This document shows positions 1 to 5,081 of a stretch of 5,081 bases of DNA, in pieces. The position numbers and the translations under genes were made by a program. This stretch comes from an uncultured Nostocoides sp. (GTDB lineage: Bacteria; Actinomycetota; Actinomycetes; Actinomycetales; Dermatophilaceae). The stretch covers positions 1 to 5,081 of the forward strand of contig CAKZIH010000028.1 in assembly GCA_936931335.1 (NCBI GenBank), read 5' to 3'. A model generated the notes under the pieces. The model made no database searches. It saw only the letters and a program-made list of their open reading frames with translations, and was not told the DNA's origin. Each line of letters starts with the position of its first letter. Within the stretch, counting starts at the first letter, position 1.

Positions 1-2
1 CC

Positions 3-401
3 CAGGCCGCCGCGCCCAAGGCCCCCGCCGCACCGGCCACCTCCGGCGGTAGCACCAGCGCCTATGCCGGTGCCGGCGCCGCCCTCGGTCTGGGTCCCGC
101 GGCGCAGGCCGTGTACTCGGCGATCCGCTCGACCTTCGGCATCACCAACATCGGCGGCTACCGCGCCGGTGATGGTGGCGACCACGGCACCGGCCGCGCG
201 GTCGATGTGATGATCACCAGCTCCGGCCAGGGCGACGCGGTGGCGAGCTATGCGATCGCGAACATGGGCCGCTTCGGCATCACCTATGTCATCTGGCAGC
301 AGCGGATCTGGCTCGCTGGTTCCGGCGGCTGGCGCGCGATGGAGGACCGGGGCAGCCCGACCCAGAACCACATGGACCACGTCCACATCTCCGTGGGCTG
401 A
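3..401 (+). CDS. Secreted protein C-terminal domain, LAS-type zinc-site (ARB-07466-like), 5'-truncated
   Basis: Only the last 132 residues are in the window; the reading frame is open to the left edge, so start and signal peptide are not visible. The first 25 or so residues are an Ala/Pro/Ser/Gly-rich linker, as in exported proteins with several domains. A compact domain of about 105 residues follows and ends the protein. It has an HGTGRAVD segment (His codon at 183, Asp codon at 204) and a terminal HMDHVHIS segment (His codons at 369, 378 and 384). The pattern HxxGxAxD plus a late DHVH resembles the zinc ligands of LAS/M15-type peptidoglycan peptidases. The closest remembered annotation is the ARB-07466-like C-terminal domain of actinobacterial secreted proteins, often joined to cell-wall hydrolase modules. 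Enzymatic activity is inferred, and the missing N-terminus could hold the main catalytic domain. The next gene begins 7 nt after the stop, so the two may share a transcript. Confidence 0.85.
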   Translation, partial: QAAAPKAPAAPATSGGSTSAYAGAGAALGLGPAAQAVYSAIRSTFGITNIGGYRAGDGGDHGTGRAVDVMITSSGQGDAVASYAIANMGRFGITYVIWQQRIWLAGSGGWRAMEDRGSPTQNHMDHVHISVG

Positions 402-408
402 TCCGGGT

Positions 409-1353
409 ATGACGGCAGCCACCCCGGCCGCCGCGCCGCAGGAGAATTCCTCCCGCTCGGTCGGCCAGCTCATCACTGGGGAGAGCGGCAAGTCGCCCGC
501 GGTCAAGGCGCAGCCGGTCGTGCTGCCCGAGGAACCCACCGCGGGTGAGGTCTTCGCCGCCTGCCTGCGCTCCTGCTTCGATCAGCTCGAGGCCAACCAG
601 GCGCTCTTCCTGTCCGGTCGGCACCCGGACAACTTGCACCAGTTGCGGGTGTCCTGGCGCCGGGCGCGGGCAGCCTTTTCTCTCTTCGGCCGGCTGGTCC
701 GCGCCGACGAGGAGGGTATGGAGCTCCAGGTCCGGATGCGCGAGATCGTGCTTCCGCTGGGTCCGGCCCGCGACGCCGATGTACTTCTCGCCCAAGCGAT
801 CCAGGACGAGTGGCCGGCCCGCGCCCAGCGGGCGCTGCGCGGCCGTCGCCGGCGCACGTATGCCGTGGCCGCCCCCCTCCTGCGCTCGCCGCAGTGGGTG
901 GAGATGAAGTCCGACCTGCAGCTGTGGCTCGCGAACCCCGACTGGCTGGCGGGGGCCGAGAAGCGCCGGGATGCCCCGGCCCGCGAGGTCACCGACCGGG
1001 CCCTGGCGAAGCGCTTCGATCGGATCGCCGAGGCGGGTCCGGATCTGCTGACCATGCATGCCCACGATTTGCACCGCATTCGGATCCAGGGCAAAAAGTT
1101 CCGTTACGGCACTGAGTTTTTCGCCGACCTGTATGCCGATGCCCCCGGCGACTCCCCGGCCACCTATGGCAAGACGATGAGCACCATGCAGGACGCCTTC
1201 GGCGCGGCCAACGACCTGGCCACCGCCGTGCACATCCTGCGCGCGCACGGTCTGCCCACGGATGTCCTCGACACCGAGCATTCCCGCTTCGAGTGCGTCG
1301 CGGCCTGGGAGCAGGTCATGGCGCTGACGCCCTTCTGGGACACCAAGGTCTGA
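409..1353 (+). CDS. CHAD domain-containing protein
   Basis: This is a 314-residue protein. Residues 1-43 are Ala/Pro/Ser-rich and probably disordered; a single CHAD domain (conserved histidine alpha-helical domain) fills about 45-312. The two diagnostic histidine helices are visible: LHQLRVSWRRARAAF at 76-90 (His77) and LHRIRIQGKKFRY at 221-233 (His222). The GPARDADVL segment (118-126) and QDAFGAANDLAT (261-272) also fit the family. CHAD domains bind inorganic polyphosphate through basic surfaces, and the Arg/Lys-rich helices here, including GRRRRT at 145-150, agree with that. No CYTH triphosphatase domain is fused, so this is a stand-alone CHAD protein, probably cytoplasmic because no signal peptide is seen. 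The ATG at 409 is the first after the upstream stop but has only a GGG right beside it. An in-frame GTG at 520, preceded by AAGGCG, would drop the low-complexity leader and is an alternative start. Domain call is secure; cellular role is not. Confidence 0.93.
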   Translation: MTAATPAAAPQENSSRSVGQLITGESGKSPAVKAQPVVLPEEPTAGEVFAACLRSCFDQLEANQALFLSGRHPDNLHQLRVSWRRARAAFSLFGRLVRADEEGMELQVRMREIVLPLGPARDADVLLAQAIQDEWPARAQRALRGRRRRTYAVAAPLLRSPQWVEMKSDLQLWLANPDWLAGAEKRRDAPAREVTDRALAKRFDRIAEAGPDLLTMHAHDLHRIRIQGKKFRYGTEFFADLYADAPGDSPATYGKTMSTMQDAFGAANDLATAVHILRAHGLPTDVLDTEHSRFECVAAWEQVMALTPFWDTKV

Positions 1354-1394
1354 GCTAGAGCACATCCTTCTCCCCGGGGCAAGAAGCCGGGCGG

Positions 1395-1400
1395 TACTCT
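1395..1400 (+). promoter_or_regulatory. Candidate -10 element for a leaderless lipoprotein transcript
   Basis: TACTCT fits the actinobacterial TANNNT -10 pattern. Its last base lies 6 nt before the A of the ATG at 1407, so transcription would begin at or very near the start codon. No Shine-Dalgarno sequence precedes that ATG, which is what a leaderless message would look like. No clear -35 box is seen about 17 nt upstream, where the sequence is CCCCGG. A short inverted repeat, CCCGG (1373-1377) with CCGGG (1387-1391), lies just before it and has no U-tract. Confidence 0.35.
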
Positions 1401-1406
1401 CGCGCC

Positions 1407-1871
1407 ATGCGCGCGGTCAAACTCGGTGCATTCACCCTGGCCATGACCTTGGCCGTCGGGGCATGTTCGAGCATCCCCCGTGACCCCGACGGGAGCCTGG
1501 AGCGCATCCGCAGCAGCCATGTCCTGCGGGTCGGGGCCTCACCCAGCGCCGAGCTCGTGCAGATCGACGGAGACCGGGTCAGCGGACCGGAACCGGACCT
1601 CATCGAAGGCTATGCGCGCAGCATCGGCGCCCAGGTCGAATGGCGCGTCGGCGGCGAAGAGGAGCTCGTTGATGCCATGGAGATCCAGCAACTCGACCTG
1701 ATCATCGGCGGGCTGAGCGATAGCAACCCGTGGGGCGACAAGGTGGGCCTGACCCGCGCCTACAAGGTCACCGTGGAGAACGGGGAGAAGCGCGGTCACG
1801 TCTTCGCGGTGCCGATGGGTGAGAACGCGCTGATGTCCAGCGTCGAGCGCTATCTCGAGAAGGCCGCCTGA
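1407..1871 (+). CDS. Short lipoprotein of the solute-binding protein family 3 type (reduced domain)
   Basis: This is a 154-residue protein. The N-terminus MRAVKLGAFTLAMTLAVGAC is a lipoprotein signal peptide with a VGAC lipobox, so Cys20 would be lipidated and the mature protein anchored outside the membrane. Residues about 30-122 resemble lobe 1 of family 3 solute-binding proteins: SLERIRSSHVLRVGASP, then a PEPDLIEGYARSIGAQVEW segment, then QQLDLIIGGLSDSNPW and the TRAYKVT strand. Residues 131-153 (HVFAVPMGENALMSSVERYL region) look like the family's last helix region. Usual members have about 220-250 mature residues; here the central lobe 2 sequence is absent, although the reading frame is clean. 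The Thr-x-x-Arg ligand clamp of amino-acid binders is replaced by SDSNPWGDK, so amino-acid binding is doubtful. No ABC permease or ATPase gene is adjacent. The metal transporter gene starts 1 nt after the stop, which suggests a joint function. The lipoprotein call is strong; the ligand is unknown. Confidence 0.85.
   Translation: MRAVKLGAFTLAMTLAVGACSSIPRDPDGSLERIRSSHVLRVGASPSAELVQIDGDRVSGPEPDLIEGYARSIGAQVEWRVGGEEELVDAMEIQQLDLIIGGLSDSNPWGDKVGLTRAYKVTVENGEKRGHVFAVPMGENALMSSVERYLEKAA
1857..1863 (+). promoter_or_regulatory. Ribosome binding site of the CDF transporter gene
   Basis: GAGAAGG lies 9 nt before the ATG at 1873, inside the last codons of the lipoprotein gene. It is the clearest Shine-Dalgarno sequence on the plus strand of this window. 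It favours the ATG at 1873 over the internal ATG at 1930 (Met20), and it points to translational coupling with the lipoprotein gene. Confidence 0.6.
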
Positions 1872-1872
1872 G

Positions 1873-2862
1873 ATGGGCGCCGCCGCTACCAATACCGGGG
1901 CGGAGCTCGCGGGCCACAACGGTCCCGCCATGCGGCGCGCCCGGCGCCTTCAGGTGCTCGGCCTGGTCTATCTGATCAGTTGCGTGGTCGTGGTCTATGT
2001 CGTGATGGGCTCCAGCCAGGCGATGAAGGTGGCCTGGATGGAGGACCTGCTCTCGCTGATCCCGCCGCTCTCCTTCCTGTATGCCAGCTACCGCTGCCGC
2101 CGGCCCGCGACCGTCGAGCATCCCTACGGACACCATCGCGCGGTCGGCTCTGCGCACCTCGCCGCAGCAGTGGCGCTGCTGGTCATGGGGCTCTTCCTGA
2201 TCTATGACTCCGGTATGGGGCTGCTTAAGGGCGAGCACCCGCCGATCGGGACGGTCACCCTCTTCGGGCACACCTTCTGGGCGGGCTGGCTGATGATGGG
2301 CGCGATGGTCTATACGGGTACCGGCCCGGTGATCTTCGGCCGGCTCAAGTTGCCGCTGTCCGAGCAACTGCACGACAAAGTGCTCTTCGCCGACGCGGAC
2401 ATGAACAAGGCGGACTGGCGCTCCGCCTCCGCCGCGATCCTCGGCATACTCGGCATCGGACTGGGGTTGTGGTGGGCCGATGGGGTTGCTGCACTCCTCA
2501 TTTCGACCAGCATCCTGAAGGACGGCTGGGAGCAGGTGATGGGGGCCGCCTCGGACCTAACCGACGCCGAGGCCCGCACGTATGACGATTCCGACGTTCA
2601 CCCGGTGGTGGACGACATCCTGGCCCTCACCCGCGCTCGGCCCTGGATCGCCCGCGCCGGCTGCCGGGTGCGTGACCTGGGCCATGTCTTCCACGCCGAG
2701 GTCTTCGTGGTGCCGCTGAGCGGGGTGACGGTGGCTCAATGCGACGAGCTCGCCGGGGCCGTTCGCGCCGCCGACGACAAGCTGGTGGACGTGGTCGTCT
2801 CGCCGGTCGCCCAGTTGCCGGATGGCGCTCGGGTCAAGCCGCGGGGGCTCCAGCCCCGATGA
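1873..2862 (+). CDS. Cation diffusion facilitator (CDF) family metal transporter
   Basis: This is a 329-residue inner-membrane protein of normal CDF length. After a short polar N-terminus there are six likely membrane segments (about 27-46, 53-72, 92-112, 133-152, 184-199 and 200-214), then a cytoplasmic C-terminal domain of about 110 residues. Family signatures are HPYGHHR (83-89) between segments 2 and 3, LFADADMNKADWRSASA (171-187) entering segment 5, and LGLWWADGVAALLIS near segment 6. The C-terminal domain contains VRDLGHVFHAEVFVV (266-280), the usual CDF beta-strand with His271 and His274. CDF proteins exchange divalent metals (Zn, Fe, Mn, Co, Ni) for protons, usually as exporters. The canonical paired HxxxD or DxxxD sites are altered: segment 2 reads WMEDLLS (Glu57, Asp58, Ser61) and segment 5 has Met177 four residues before Asp181. 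The metal therefore cannot be predicted. The gene is tightly coupled to the lipoprotein gene upstream. Family call is secure. Confidence 0.92.
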   Translation: MGAAATNTGAELAGHNGPAMRRARRLQVLGLVYLISCVVVVYVVMGSSQAMKVAWMEDLLSLIPPLSFLYASYRCRRPATVEHPYGHHRAVGSAHLAAAVALLVMGLFLIYDSGMGLLKGEHPPIGTVTLFGHTFWAGWLMMGAMVYTGTGPVIFGRLKLPLSEQLHDKVLFADADMNKADWRSASAAILGILGIGLGLWWADGVAALLISTSILKDGWEQVMGAASDLTDAEARTYDDSDVHPVVDDILALTRARPWIARAGCRVRDLGHVFHAEVFVVPLSGVTVAQCDELAGAVRAADDKLVDVVVSPVAQLPDGARVKPRGLQPR

Positions 2863-3054
2863 GGCGGTGGTTGTCGTTTGAAGAACGAAATTTGAGCTGC
2901 AGTTCGGACATTTGGTTCGTGCGCAGGGGCGGCCCCCAAAGAAAGGTTGACTGCGCCCCATCCGTAAACGAGGAATTACGGACCACCCGTCTCGTTTGTA
3001 GATGCCCAACAGTGCAGGCCTTGAGCTATCTGAAGTCCGTGAACGCAGCCAGCC
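2863..3054. other. Spacer between convergent genes, no supported gene
   Basis: These 192 bp separate the CDF gene from the convergent NTPase gene. GC is about 56%, clearly below the coding DNA to the left. No tRNA, transposase or complete gene is recognised. Several small inverted repeats occur: TCGTT/AACGA at 2874-2888, GCGCAG (2921-2926) with CTGCGC (2951-2956), GGGG/CCCC at 2926-2936, and the pair described for 2961-2997. None is followed by a run of T on either strand, so no intrinsic terminator can be named with confidence. A GGGGC/GCCCC hairpin at 2844-2857 overlaps the last CDF codons. Confidence 0.5.
2961..2997. repeat. Two overlapping, mutually exclusive inverted repeats
   Basis: TCCGTAA (2961-2967) and TTACGGA (2976-2982) form a perfect 7-bp inverted repeat around an 8-nt loop. 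AAACGAG (2966-2972) and CTCGTTT (2991-2997) form a second perfect 7-bp repeat whose left arm overlaps the first stem and loop. Only one stem can form at a time in RNA. Their place between convergent genes suggests transcription end structure or a protein site; function is unknown and chance is possible. Confidence 0.4.
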
Positions 3055-4977
3055 CTAGAGCTGACTATCAAACTCGTTCCGCGCGGCGGCGAGGTTGTTC
3101 CGGGAGGTCAGCGTGTCCGGGTGATCCCCGCCCAACACCCGCTCCGAGGCGGCCACGTACGGGTCGAGGCGGATTGCGAGGTACGGATCGCCGAGGGTAA
3201 GGGCATGGAAACCGGTGTCATGGGCAACGCGTAAGACGGCGGCTTCGTCACATAGAAACTGGGACTGGCGTTGGGTCAGGATCGCGGTCAGCTGTGCGGC
3301 GAGTGCGGTCAGGATGTGCCTCTGCACCCAGTAGTCATTTGCACGCGCGGCGTGGGCCAAGCCGGCGCGCAAGACGGCAACGGGTGAAGAGGGGTCAGCG
3401 GTACGCCGGTCTTCTCGGATGACTTGGGCCATCAACCGGTGCATTGAAATCGTGATGCGGTCGGCGGATTCGCTGAGCACTGAAGACGCGAGCAACCGGC
3501 CGACGGCGTTGCGTGCCGCCGTCTCATCAGCCACCGCGTATCCCCAGGCACGTGGCACCCCAGCCTCGGCCAAATGCGCGAGGGCGCCCAGCAGCCGTTC
3601 GGCGGCCGCAACGAGGTCGGTGCCGTCATCGGCGAGGGCGTCGAGGACAGTGGTGTAGCCCAGTCGCAAAGCCGCTCCCACCAGGGCCGGGTACGACGAC
3701 CCGTCCTCGCGATACATCAGCGCGTCGAGCGGTTCGGCGGCTAGACGCTCCCGGTATTCAGCGAAGTTATACCCCAACAATCTGATCGTGCCGGCGGCCT
3801 GGGCCAGCGCGGCCGGCAACGCGCCGAGGTCGCCCGCCACCAACGCGGCACCCACGGGATCATTGATGTCGGTCATCTCGATCAAGTACTCGCGCGCCTG
3901 GTCCTCTTCATACACCCCCACTTTGACGGGCGTGCCCAGCACGGTGGACTCCTGTGTGGTGGTAACCACCACTTGCATCCCGGGCCCGCGAGGCATGAAC
4001 TCACTGAGATGCCCAACGCTCTCGACGTTATCGAACACCAGCACCCGACGCCCGTCGAGGTTCGACACCTGCATAACCGCCCGCCTGGCGGCCTCAGCCG
4101 GGGAATCGCCCTCCGCCGCAACGCCAAGCTGTGCGGCGAGCTCCGCCAATTGCGTTACCACCGCCTCCCGGGAGGTCGCGTCAACCCAGCCGACGAACTC
4201 CCACCCCAACTCCTCACAGCTCTGCGCGTACGCCGCCGCGAGCTGCGACTTTCCCACTCCACGCATCCCCACCAGCGGACAGACGGTCGCAACCTGGCCC
4301 CGCTCCAGCGCAGCCACAAGCTGATCCATCTCCGGCCGATCGACAAACCCCGCCGCCCGCCGCGGGCGGCTCCCGAACAGCCGTACAACCGGATGCGCCG
4401 GGCCCCGGACGGACTTGACCGCGGCAGCGATTTCCTGGAGCAGGTCATGCACCTCGCCCACACCGCCATTCAAGTCATCGACCCGTCTCAGCAAATGGAC
4501 GAGCGCGGCGCTCGTAAATGAGCTCGATCGCGGCGCCAACTGCGCGAACACGCTCGCTCCGACCGAGATCAGTTCCTCTGTCAGCGGGGTCAGCGCCTCC
4601 TCCGTGCTCGCGACCAGGCTGCGCCCGGGGCCACTAAGCACCCAGGCCGGGAACGCCTCGGGGTCCTGTGCCGCTTGGCGTAGCGCATCATCGGTCAGGC
4701 CGTCGAACACGGTCGCCACATTGCCGGCAGCGATCCTCATCTGTTCGCGTCGAGTTGGGTCTGACACCCCACCCAAGCGATCATCGATGAGCTCGGAAAC
4801 CACCTGCGTGACCTGGTCACGTCTTTTGCCTGACCGCAGCACCTTCAAGGCCCTAGCCGCGGCGCCGGCATCCTCGAGGGCGTCAGCCGAGTCGTTCAAG
4901 TCAGCGCAACGCAGTAGCAACTTGCCGATTGCCAACCCAAGAACCGCTATCTCCGCCGCAGGCATGCCACGCAACAT
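3055..4977 (-). CDS. STAND-class NB-ARC NTPase with shortened tetratricopeptide C-terminus
   Basis: This is a 640-residue protein. Residues 1-190 are all-helical with no recognised catalytic motif, possibly related to the helical N-terminal domains of bacterial NACHT/NB-ARC proteins. FVDRPEMDQLVAALERG (211-227) leads into the NTPase core. There, Walker A is GMRGVGKS (237-244), Walker B is RRVLVFDNVE (310-319), and a VVVTTTQES strand (336-344) sits at the sensor position. LGALPAALAQAAGTI (384-398) is the GxP-type NB-ARC motif. Residues 440-523 look like a winged-helix region with an MHR motif at 512-514 (ISMHRLMAQVIRED), where the MHD motif of STAND proteins lies. The tail ERVLGGDHPDTLTSRNNLA (612-630) is a classic NB-ARC-linked tetratricopeptide signature, but the protein ends ten residues later; relatives usually continue with several repeats. 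Such proteins act as nucleotide switches that sense a ligand through the repeats, often in signalling or phage defence; that role is inferred. The ATG at 4977 has AAGGTGAAGG ending 16 nt upstream, rather far; Met5 (4965) is an alternative. It stands alone on this strand. Confidence 0.88.
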   Translation of the reverse strand: MLRGMPAAEIAVLGLAIGKLLLRCADLNDSADALEDAGAAARALKVLRSGKRRDQVTQVVSELIDDRLGGVSDPTRREQMRIAAGNVATVFDGLTDDALRQAAQDPEAFPAWVLSGPGRSLVASTEEALTPLTEELISVGASVFAQLAPRSSSFTSAALVHLLRRVDDLNGGVGEVHDLLQEIAAAVKSVRGPAHPVVRLFGSRPRRAAGFVDRPEMDQLVAALERGQVATVCPLVGMRGVGKSQLAAAYAQSCEELGWEFVGWVDATSREAVVTQLAELAAQLGVAAEGDSPAEAARRAVMQVSNLDGRRVLVFDNVESVGHLSEFMPRGPGMQVVVTTTQESTVLGTPVKVGVYEEDQAREYLIEMTDINDPVGAALVAGDLGALPAALAQAAGTIRLLGYNFAEYRERLAAEPLDALMYREDGSSYPALVGAALRLGYTTVLDALADDGTDLVAAAERLLGALAHLAEAGVPRAWGYAVADETAARNAVGRLLASSVLSESADRITISMHRLMAQVIREDRRTADPSSPVAVLRAGLAHAARANDYWVQRHILTALAAQLTAILTQRQSQFLCDEAAVLRVAHDTGFHALTLGDPYLAIRLDPYVAASERVLGGDHPDTLTSRNNLAAARNEFDSQL

Positions 4978-5016
4978 ATCGGTCTGCGCGTCGCCTTCAC
5001 CTTGAATCAGGGTTTG

Positions 5017-5045
5017 ATCCTAAATAAATGGGGCTATCGCTCTAA
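5017..5045 (-). promoter_or_regulatory. Weak candidate promoter for the NB-ARC NTPase gene
   Basis: On the minus strand, TAGGAT (5022-5017) matches the -10 consensus at four of six positions. TTAGAG (5045-5040) stands 17 bp upstream as a poor -35 box. The element lies about 40 bp before the ATG in a flank of about 49% GC, the most AT-rich stretch in the window, so a promoter here is plausible. The TAG at 5022-5020 is also the first in-frame stop upstream and limits how far the gene could extend. Beyond 5045 to the window end no gene or repeat is recognised. Confidence 0.3.
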
Positions 5046-5081
5046 CGGTGTAAGAGGCGTTCATTTGTTACTGGTTCTCCG

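Noticed and set aside
250..408. N-terminal extension of the CHAD gene to an ATG at 250
   Set aside because: It would overlap the preceding gene's conserved zinc-site domain by about 150 nt, and the added residues are Ser/Arg/Trp-rich shadow sequence. The ATG at 409 fits better.
289..1365. Long minus-strand open frame of 358 codons opposite the CHAD gene
   Set aside because: It is a mirror of GC-rich codons in the real gene. Its translation is low-complexity Gly/Arg/Ala with no domain, while the plus strand has clear CHAD motifs.
1373..1391. CCCGG/CCGGG inverted repeat as a terminator after the CHAD gene
   Set aside because: The stem is only five pairs around a nine-base loop, there is no T-run, and such matches are common in GC-rich DNA.
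2844..2857. GGGGC/GCCCC hairpin as terminator of the CDF gene
   Set aside because: It lies inside the last codons, has a five-pair stem with a four-base loop, and no T-run follows.
2557..3009. Minus-strand frame of 150 codons with a CxxC pair (KCPNCSS)
   Set aside because: Most of it is antisense to the CDF C-terminal domain. Only one CxxC is present, without the second pair needed for a zinc ribbon, so it looks like chance.
3004..3010. GCCCAAC matching the RYYYAAC end of an integron attC site
   Set aside because: No matching GTTRRRY end at proper distance and no paired inner boxes; a seven-base degenerate match is expected by chance.
3788..4521. Plus-strand frames of about 180 codons opposite the NTPase
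   Set aside because: They are shadows of the minus-strand gene, whose Walker A and Walker B motifs fall within the same stretch. Their translations are Pro/Arg/Ser-rich and lack domains.

Overview
The window is high-GC DNA with actinobacterial character. The evidence is G/C-ending codons, an Ala/Pro-rich secreted protein with a C-terminal domain typical of Mycobacteriales-type actinobacteria, scarce Shine-Dalgarno sequences, and a STAND NTPase of an actinobacterial type. Dietzia, Gordonia or a relative would fit, but the genus is inference only.

Left part (1-2862, plus strand) holds four same-direction genes. They are the 3' end of a secreted zinc-site peptidoglycan-type protein, a CHAD-domain (polyphosphate-binding type) protein starting 7 nt later, a very short lipoprotein related to ABC-transporter solute-binding proteins, and a cation diffusion facilitator (CDF) metal transporter. 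The lipoprotein and CDF genes are 1 nt apart and almost certainly cotranscribed. The 53-nt gap before the lipoprotein has no ribosome binding site but has a TANNNT box placed for a leaderless transcript, so lipoprotein-CDF may be its own transcription unit. A membrane-anchored sensor or scavenger lipoprotein working with a metal exporter, possibly alongside a polyphosphate-binding protein, is a reasonable but unproven reading.

Middle (2863-3054) is a 192-bp spacer between convergent genes, about 56% GC. It contains overlapping inverted repeats but no convincing U-tailed terminator, no tRNA and no clear gene.

Right part (3055-4977, minus strand) is one 640-residue STAND/NB-ARC NTPase with an all-helical N-terminus, intact Walker A and B motifs, a winged-helix-like segment with an MHR motif, and a tetratricopeptide region that stops just after it begins. 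The AT-richer upstream flank (4978-5081, about 49% GC) carries a weak candidate promoter. Such proteins are often signalling or defence NTPases. The shortened repeat sensor and the lower-GC flanks on both sides suggest a laterally acquired or degraded accessory gene. It is the most interesting part of the window, though no complete new system can be shown here.
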